Source: Deroplatys truncata
Taxonomy: Eukaryota; Arthropoda; Insecta; Mantodea; Mantidae
Direction of reading: 5' to 3'
Length of the DNA: 64,000 bases
NCBI GenBank assembly: GCA_030765065.1
Contig: CM060977.1
Coordinates: 94,877,795 to 94,941,794 of the forward strand
The notes under the pieces are model-generated. The model saw only the letters and a list, made by a program, of their open reading frames with translations. It did not search any database and had not been told where the DNA came from. Shown piece after piece: positions 57,443 to 64,000 of this stretch. A program made the translations under genes and the position numbers. The first letter of the stretch is position 1, and every line of letters begins with the position of its first letter.

Positions 57443-58620
57443 GATGGTGTCTCATAAGTAATGCCGGGTTTTAAGCAAAATTTCATTTGGAACGTTTTCT
57501 AACAAGAAATTAAATTACTCTTCAAAGTATAGACCATCAGATTCTGTGGTCCTTTAGCTATCTTTCAACGAGGTATTTTGTCCCGAGATGGTACCAGTCT
57601 CTAGTTTTCGATGGGAAGAATTCGATGCAACCCACTTCCACAGCTTCAATGCTTTCGAAATTTCTTCCACGCAAGAAATGGACCATGGATCTGAAGGCGC
57701 AAGATCAGGGTTGTATGCTGGGTGTGGTAGCAGTTCGACTTCCACTTCCTGAATTGTTGTCATAATTGTTTGTGCATCTTGCATTGTTCTGCTGCAAGAG
57801 AACTTTTATTTCGGTTAACTAATGCTGGGTATCTCGGTCTCAAAATTTAATGAACTGGTTCCAGTTGTTGAGAATAAAGATCCGCATTGTCTGCGCTCGC
57901 AGTGAATCACTCCATAGTTCACCAGGCTCGCATTACTTTGGGGCTGAACTGATTTTTTTAACACGACTTTGGCAGGTTGACGGGGCTGCGCCACTGTAGA
58001 GGCATCAGGGTTGCGGTAATAGACCCATTTTTTTTCACATTTGACAATTCTTCTGATAAGTCTATCATCCATGAGATTACTGATAAGCTGACGACAGATA
58101 TCCACTCTAAGGTGAGCCCGTTGAGGTGTCAATTCATGAGACACAGATCTATAGCTTGTGTTTGATTTTCCACATTTCTTAATCTGGCGATGTGTGATAT
58201 CTTTTGATGGAAGAAGTTCTTCTGACAACCTACCAGTGATTTTTGTGGATTTTCTTAAAAAACCATGCATGTGTTCTCGGTATCCCATAGTTTAGATCTT
58301 CCAGTACGCGGTGTTTTCTTCTCCAGTGTTAAACGTTGGAACCATAGTTGTGCCACACGCTCACTAACGACACCTTCACCTTCCACTTCACATATTTTTC
58401 GAACCGCGGCAGCAGTTTTAAAATGATGTTTTCAATAGTGCTTTAGAAGGACTCAAATCTGAAACTTTGTAACTTCTATTTTGTGATTATGTTTTAACAA
58501 CTGACGACTGACAGATTCTCGCAATACTAGCCATGGCATCCTATATATAGCATCAGCGAACCAAAGAAAACGAATTCTTTCTTCTAAAACAAAAACCGAC
58601 TTTAGTTACGAGACAACTAT
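57443..58620 (-). mobile_element. mariner-like element
   Basis: Left end 'gatggtgtctcataagtaat'; right end 'tagttacgagacaactat' (imperfect inverse). TA at 57,441-57,442 and 58,621-58,622. About 1.18 kb. The TIRs have drifted, so this is an older insertion. Confidence 0.78.
57515..58460 (-). pseudogene. mariner transposase pseudogene
   Basis: Readable pieces on the minus strand, in order: KVKVSLVSVWHNYGS (second HTH region, about 58,390); LLPSKDITHRQIKKCGKSNT; SHELTPQRAHLRVDICRQLI; the first catalytic region RRIVKCEKKWVYYRNPDAST (family CDEKW; here Asp is replaced by Glu/Lys context); QPRQPAKVVLKK; GVIHCERRQCGSL. The second Asp region is only partly visible around 57,790 (EQCKMHKQL in frame, with QDNA-R lost). 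Then ELLPHPAYNPDLAPSD, with the third Asp intact, and the end TESDGLYFEE with TAA at 57,515. Several frameshifts. A different lineage from the mariners at 19.8 and 61.6 kb. Confidence 0.82.
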
Positions 58621-58622
58621 TA

Positions 58623-59204
58623 CACGCACACTAAACCTATGAATAATTTTCTAACAATACTAGTGTTTTAAATGCGAGAAAGTAACTCTGCAATTCAGCA
58701 AATGTAGAATTTGTTCCTCTCTTATTGATTACCCAATCCTCTAATTGGTTTAATGGCGACATTTTCTGATACGTTGTTTTAATGAATATAATGTATTAGC
58801 AGCTATGCAATGTAAAACCAATGTACGATATCACCCAACGCTGCAAAAGGCCTGTAATTAAACTAAAATGAAATAAACTGGCCGATACTAAATATTTTAC
58901 AGCCTAGCGGAGCTAATGAAGCAAACTGTTTTATATTTGTTGTTATAGTTCATTTATTCAGAATGCTCTGAACTTTCGAACATAAGGTATATTTATTCCT
59001 ATAACTGTTGTTAAAGTTTAACTAGCAGCAGAAACAAAACGATACCATACGCTTGCATATTGATTATTTGAACATGCGGGTAGTCATCTGAAAGCCCGTT
59101 GATTAAAGTCAGTCGTTATTGCTTCATATATGAATGCTCTTCAAGTAATTTTTCTACTACGACCTTTATTGAATGTATTTGCATTGAATTTATAAAAAAA
59201 AATC
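58623..59204. other. No recognised feature
   Basis: AT-rich; no supported gene. Confidence 0.5.
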
Positions 59205-59340
59205 TTAAGTTTGTATTCACGTGATCTTCACTGTTCCTTCTCCTACAAACTATACTTACAAAAGGTTATTCTTCTATCTACTTCCTAATATAGTAAAGCT
59301 TTCATTACACATTTCGTTTTAGGTATAAGAAAAGTTTGTC
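59205..59340 (-). repeat. R850 tail fragment
   Basis: 'cacgtgatcttcactgttcc', 'caaactatacttacaaaagg', 'cattacacatttcgttttag'. Confidence 0.7.
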
Positions 59341-59597
59341 TTACATTCAGGTGACTTTCTCTACCCTCTACGCACTTATTAATGAGTGTACGAATTATTC
59401 TTACGAAAGTTGTTTTCAAATCTAGTACGTTTTAATCCAAATAAACCTTTCCAGAAGTAGCTACATAGCACATTTCGTTATAGATACAAAGGGAACACTA
59501 TAACCAAATGTTTAAGAGTTTTACGCTATATGCTGGCCTTAAAATTCTATATTGTATCTACGACATTGGAAGAAACAACTGAAAATCGACAGGAGAG
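59341..59597 (-). repeat. R850 subtype B tail, tandem with the preceding fragment
   Basis: 'aggtgactttctctaccctc', 'ttttaatccaaataaacctt', 'tgctggccttaaaattctat', ending 'gaaaatcgacagga'. Confidence 0.8.
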
Positions 59598-59845
59598 CAG
59601 CTTAGAATGTACTTATTGGTCTTAAAATTTTTACATGTTCAAACTCGTGCATCGTACGGGTCGGATAGGCCGTATGTGCTTATATAATAGAGCACTGTAG
59701 TTCATATTTTCCTGACTATATTCATCACATTGAACTTTTAAAGTTAATGATATTTACAAGAAATAACAAGTAAATAAAACAAACGGATAATCTAGCAACA
59801 GAAATCACACAAGAAAAACAGAAGTAGAAGAGAAAACAATATTGT
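59598..59845. other. No recognised feature
   Basis: Short AT-rich gap. Confidence 0.4.
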
Positions 59846-60893
59846 TCACAAGCACATGCTACAGTTTATAAAGCTAACAAATATCTGCCCCTGAGCCACT
59901 AACTCTCCCCTCCTATTCTTGACCATCTTCCTAACACTCCGATCTAAGACGCATAACCTCTTGTAAAAATGAACCAATTGCTTACCCCTCCCCCCAGCCA
60001 GCAGGGTCCACCAAGCTTGTAACCCTCTCCTTGAGTTAACAAAGGAACCTGACAGATACATTCTCCTCAACTGTTCTGTCTTAGTACAATGCGCCCGAAT
60101 ATGAATCCAAATTTCTTCCTCTCTACATCAGGGACAGATTCTTATGCCTCGTTCGTTAATGAATATGGTCGCTCGCCTTGATCCCAGTCTGAGCTAAATA
60201 AACCCTTGTTTGCTGGCTCTATTTCTGGACAACATATATTGCTCTATACCTCATTCTGACATTACTTTCGACTACAAGCTAAATGATACTTTCCCATTAC
60301 ATTATGACAGCGTCTGCTCCCAATCCATGTCCTTCAGTCACTTATGTGTTTTTCTCCAGACATTTGTTCTATTTTCAGGTCCTTTAAACCAAATATTACA
60401 CATCCCTATTCTCTCCAACCCTCTCTTGATTTTCGTTGCCCACGTCTTGCCCCCTCCCATTCTAAGCTGTTCCTTATAACACAACGTTCTCATAAAGTGA
60501 TTGATCCCCTCTCATAAAATCTAATCCAATATTTGATCGCCCGTACCTTACATTCAGTTGTTTCGCTCATGCACCATATTCTCTAAAAATACCACAGTTT
60601 GCCTTACCTCTTCCCACAATAAGATACCTTTTATAAATCCTGTTCTTACTTGGTCTAGCCTTTACATAGGTTCCTACGCCCAGATATCCGACCCATACGC
60701 CATTCCTCCATATATTGTCTCTAGCAATTTTACCTGAATATCTGAGATTTTCTGTTCCGAATGCGCAGAGTTTCCGGATTTTTAATTCCTGCATTAAGTT
60801 TTGTAACCTCAATGTGGTTAGTCACTCTCCCGTTTGTTGCAACAGTAAAACCTAGGTATACAAAACTCTTTACACTGTCCAGTTTCTCCCCTA
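59846..60893 (-). pseudogene. LINE ORF2 C-terminal relic
   Basis: On the minus strand, pieces in several frames resemble the post-RT part of a Jockey/CR1/RTE-style LINE: LDSVKSFVYLGFTVATNGRV; NAGIKNPETLRIRNRKSQIF; WRMGRISGRRNLCKG; and nearer the end a cysteine/histidine cluster, RGIRICP.CREEEIWIHIRA then HCTKTEQLRRMYLS, consistent with a C-terminal zinc knuckle. A last readable stretch is RGLQAWWTLLAGGRG. Many stops and shifts. No target duplication or tail identified. Unlike the LINE at 15.2 kb there is no RNase H, so it is a different lineage. Confidence 0.5.
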
Positions 60894-61258
60894 GAGTAGC
60901 TAAGTATTGAACAATCCGAACCACTTATAACGGGTATCTCAGAAATAAACACACACACATGCATATATATATTCAGAATCGTTGGAACCGTTTTAGAACA
61001 TACATTTAGAAAAAATTCTCCATGTAAAGGGTAGTTTTGAGTAGGAGAATTTTTCTAAAATCCTCCATGTCGCATGTTTGGAAGATACTAAACATGAATA
61101 CAAGTTAGGTATTTACCTGGCTTTTAGTTACTGAGTTTTGCTGTTCACACATTCACACAGACAAAACATGTATTCCTAGTGAAATCTCGGTATCGAATTT
61201 TTGGGTGGAATAGAATACATTCCACGCTTACAATGTATGTGGTAGAGAAAGAAAAAAA
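60894..61258 (-). repeat. R850 head half with internal deletion
   Basis: 'aagtattgaacaatccgaac', then a jump through 'cacacacacatgcatatat' to 'cagaatcgttggaaccgttt', 'gagttttgctgttcacacat', and the head 'caatgtatgtggtagagaaa'. Confidence 0.8.
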
Positions 61259-61587
61259 GCTTTAAGTATTTCAGAGTTCAAACTAATGACAAAGACCTGG
61301 TGAACACCACAAGAACTGTTATAGTGCATTTGCTTTAAGTTGAGACATCAAAAGCAGAAAGAGATATCAATATCCCACACGACAGTTGTTAGTCCTCAGC
61401 TGCCTATCCTCAAAGCCGTTACTGTTGAAACTTGCTGTTTAAAATCTGGGTTGATTGAAACATGAAATTCAGAAGAGAGCAACCAACAAGCGCTTGTAAC
61501 AATACGAAAGCCAGCGAAGCAAGGACGGCCGAAGATATGAGGATATTTTTCATATTTCACTGTAGAAAGTACAACTGGCAACCATAC
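61259..61587. other. No recognised feature
   Basis: Unique-looking gap before the mariner. Confidence 0.5.
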
Positions 61588-61589
61588 TA

Positions 61590-62876
61590 CGAGGTGTGTC
61601 CGTAGAGCAAGATCCGGTTAAAAAAAAAGGGTACAAAGTATTTTTTCACAACATTTATTTGTACATGAAAAATCATTCCTTAGCCTTTTTCTCGACATAG
61701 TTGGCACCATTGTTCAGGCATCTATCATAGTGGGGAATCAACTTTTAAATGCCCTCTTCATAGGAAGATGCCAACGATGAAGACAGCCACTGTTGAACAC
61801 ACCGTTTTGCGTCATCTCCGCTGTCAAAGAGCCTTCTTCCGAACTCACGCTTAATGTTCAAGAGCAAGTAGTAGTCAGAAGGCACAAGATCGGGGGTGCA
61901 CGGCGGGTGATTGAACTGCACCCATCCGAATTTTTGAATAAGGTTTTGTGTGATAACATTAGAATGGAGAAGTGCGTTGTCATGAAGCAACACAATACTT
62001 GACTGAGCATTCCACGCCTTTTGTTTTGAGTTGAGAGATTTCTCATAAGTTTCACAGTAGCGTAGCCCATTGTTGATTGCATCTCTGGGAAGGAATTCGA
62101 CAACAGTGCACATGATTTTTCGTGCTGACAACAATGCTTTGAATTTTTGTCATATGGATGATCCTGTGTGCTCCATCGACTGTTGTTTTGATTCTGGAGT
62201 GATATGACAAACCCAAGTTTCATCACCGGTTACTATCCTGCTTAGCAATTCATCTCGATCAACATTGTATCGGATAAGAAATGTCAAACCACTGTAAAGT
62301 CGCTTTCTTTTATGGACATTCGTAATCATCTTTGGAACCCAATGAGAACACAGTTTGCGATAATTTAAGCGCTTAGTGACAATCTCATGCAAAGCGGTTT
62401 TTTAAATTTGTGGAAACACATCACTAGACATTGTTATTGTGAACAGTATTTTCACGAATTGCCTCATTCAGCTGTTCATCTAAACCACCAGTAACAACAG
62501 AAGATCTCCCACCCCGTGCTTTGTTATTTACATTGGATCGTCCATCATTGAATTGCCTAACCAACTTTCTCACCATTCCATATGTTATTAAATGTTCACC
62601 GTAAATATCTACAAGTTGACGATGAATTTCAGCTGGCTTAAGATTCCTTGCGTTTAAAAACCGTATTACGGAACGTACTTTACAGTCGGCGGGATCAGCA
62701 ATTGTCTTTAACATTTCGAACCAACACAAACAACTGTCAACACAACACGATCCGGCTATAATGGCGTCAGTGGACAGACAATGAACCAGAGAGACTAGTG
62801 GGTATGCGTGGAACTGCGACACTAGCGTTGGGGTGGCGGTAGAACGAAATTATACTTACTTTACGGACACGTCTCG
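61590..62876 (-). mobile_element. mariner element
   Basis: TIRs CGAGGTGTGTCCGTAGAGCA and inverse 'ttactttacggacacgtctcg'. TA at 61,588-61,589 and 62,877-62,878. 1,287 bp, full mariner length. Confidence 0.9.
61673..62714 (-). pseudogene. mariner transposase (D,D34D) pseudogene
   Basis: ATG at 62,714 (MLKTIADPADCKVRSVIRFL) to TGA at 61,673 (…NYVEKKAKE), about 347 codons, the usual mariner size. Order: HTH1; HTH2 with VRKLVRQFNDGRSNVNN; linker YRKLCSHWVPKMIT; first Asp in VTGDETWVCH; second Asp in VLLHDNALLHSN; third Asp in CTPDLVPSDYYLL. I count 34 residues between the second and third. All three catalytic Asp survive. Damage: a frameshift near 62,400-62,425, an in-frame TGA near 62,148 in a position where related enzymes carry Arg (CGA to TGA), and a TAA near 61,745 where Gln is expected (CAA to TAA). 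Both stops are C-to-T changes. Confidence 0.88.
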
Positions 62877-63019
62877 TATTACAAGTAGGTACAACTTATA
62901 CTGAGAGAAGAGACAGTGAAGAGTGAGTGTGACAAAGATTCTCATCACCTGAACCATCATTAGCACGCCCCCTCCTAGACCGGTCAGGTAGTGTCAATTT
63001 AAACTTCACGTACTATAGA

Positions 63020-63362
63020 TGCTTTCACGAAGTCTATATCTTTTGTGTAGTGAGGTTTTGTCTGTATCTTACGGTTAACCAGTTATACAAGAGCAATTAA
63101 GAATGAAGAGGACTTCACAAATCAGCGCCGAAAATTAAAGACATAGATTTTATTTGTGATTAAGCATATTAAATGTATGGTATGTTAATCTAAATCGTCA
63201 GAACCGCTTGGAGAATATAAAACATAAACATTTGTAAAGGGTAATTTGAAGTGCGGAATTTCTTAAAAGTTGGGTCGCATCTTTGGACTATACCAAACGT
63301 CAAATATCAAATGTGGTGTTTATCCTACATTTCCTTTTTGAATTATTCTGTTCACAGCACTT
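63020..63362 (-). repeat. R850 middle part, broken at the GT position
   Basis: 'tttgtgtagtgaggttttgt', 'ggttaaccagttatacaaga', 'gtgtttatcctacatttcct', and the break at 'ttctgttcacag'. Confidence 0.75.
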
Positions 63363-63392
63363 CCAAAAAGGCAATTGTACCTACTAGGTACA

Positions 63393-63791
63393 GTCGGGTG
63401 CAAATAGGTGCCGATATGAGGAACCGAGGTTTAAGTAGGTAACTAATTAAGACACCTCTGCCGCGGCCTATTTCCATTCCACATTTGGTTACAGAGGTTC
63501 GAACCACTAAGAACCTGTCTCATTCAGAGCTAGTATGGGCAGCCTTTGGGAGGCATATTGTTTCAACCATTCAGGAGACATATATCGATTCTCCACCCGT
63601 TTCAATGCCCAGCTGGACCTGACCTTTGTTCATAAGATAATGCTAGGGTATCAGACTTCAGCTAAATCTAATCAGAGGATTGCTCACATAAGGCAGGCAC
63701 GGAGCACAAATCATAGGATATTCTGCCAACATTCATGAATGGAAAACACTAAGAATAACCAAACGCATCGGTACGTTCTTGCACTCGACTG
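63393..63791. mobile_element. Short TIR element (MITE-like), 399 bp
   Basis: TA at 63,391-63,392 and 63,792-63,793. Ends CAGTCGGGTGCAAATAGG and TTCTTGCACTCGACTG. Aligns to both ends of 6,631-8,422. No coding capacity; the small open frame inside is incidental. Confidence 0.75.
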
Positions 63792-63793
63792 TA

Positions 63794-64000
63794 CGTGGTA
63801 CAGAAAGTATAAAGGCATTAGAGCTGTGTTTATTAGTCATATGGTCATTATATGTATATATCCTTCTCCGAAAAGCTGCCATCATGGAAAATATCACTAT
63901 ATCAGCTGCATTTGCGGAGTGTGAACATCGTAATCTGGATTACAAAGGTTCATCTAGTGCTTAACAAAACACTATAGAAAAAGTTTAGCTCGCTACTGTT
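63794..64000. other. No recognised feature
   Basis: Runs to the window edge. Confidence 0.4.

Noticed and set aside
57045-57443. 132-codon frame with a poly-Leu run
   Set aside because: Made by the (ATT)n microsatellite; no domain on either side.

Overview
The window reads as intergenic, transposon-dominated DNA from an arthropod, most likely an insect with a large genome. It is AT-rich. It holds many decayed mariner/Tc1-type transposases (D,D34D and related), tRNA-derived SINEs with target-site duplications, 5'-truncated non-LTR retrotransposons with trinucleotide 3' tails, and microsatellites. There is no operon structure, no rRNA or tRNA gene, no CRISPR array, and no host gene with intron/exon structure that I can support. 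The mix of repeats would fit a cockroach- or termite-like genome, but that is a guess.

The main component is one repeat family of about 0.85 kb, called R850 here. I find about 45 full, truncated or chimeric segments of it on both strands from base 1 to about 63,360. By convention the + orientation starts with ACTTTCTCTACTACGTATAG and ends with GTAACACATCAGATTTTTT. At least two tail subtypes exist: A (as at 42,367-44,080) and B (as at 13,108-13,920). Copies lie singly, in head-to-tail tandem (18.3-19.7 kb, 37.0-38.5 kb, 42.1-44.1 kb, 49.3-50.5 kb), and as inverted chimeras (22.9, 24.5, 26.5-27.2, 29.6 and 47.3 kb). A GT/CA microsatellite has expanded at the same internal position in several copies. 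No coding capacity is visible in R850.

DNA transposons inserted between or into R850 copies: a long-TIR DDE element (2.73-4.61 kb); two members of one family in opposite orientation (5.24-6.50 and 24.66-25.95 kb); a Tc1-like element (10.15-11.53 kb); and mariners at 19.8-21.1 (the best preserved), 45.9-47.1, 57.4-58.6 and 61.6-62.9 kb. Deletion derivatives or fragments lie at 21.5-22.3, 28.0-28.5, 32.7-32.9, 38.8-39.1 and 51.0-51.7 kb. Every transposase has stops or frameshifts, so all are pseudogenes. Non-autonomous TIR elements lie at 6.63-8.42 / 63.39-63.79 kb (one family) and 44.49-45.04 kb.

Retroelements: a 5'-truncated LINE with an RNase H domain (15.18-16.67 kb) flanked by a perfect 13-bp duplication; a second LINE 3' end (44.10-44.35 kb) with the same style of 3' stem-loop; an old LINE relic (59.8-60.9 kb); two copies of a ~270-285 bp tRNA-type SINE (33.25 and 48.03 kb), one with a perfect 11-bp duplication; three copies of a ~500 bp tRNA-type SINE (17.3, 35.7 and 52.4 kb); and one more SINE piece (45.7 kb).

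The intervals between these (for example 8.4-9.9, 14.0-15.2, 23.0-23.9, 33.5-34.6, 39.9-40.6, 41.4-42.1 and 54.0-57.2 kb) look like unique or anciently repetitive DNA. The elements do not form a pathway. They record successive, partly nested insertions, with R850 as the oldest and most frequent substrate.
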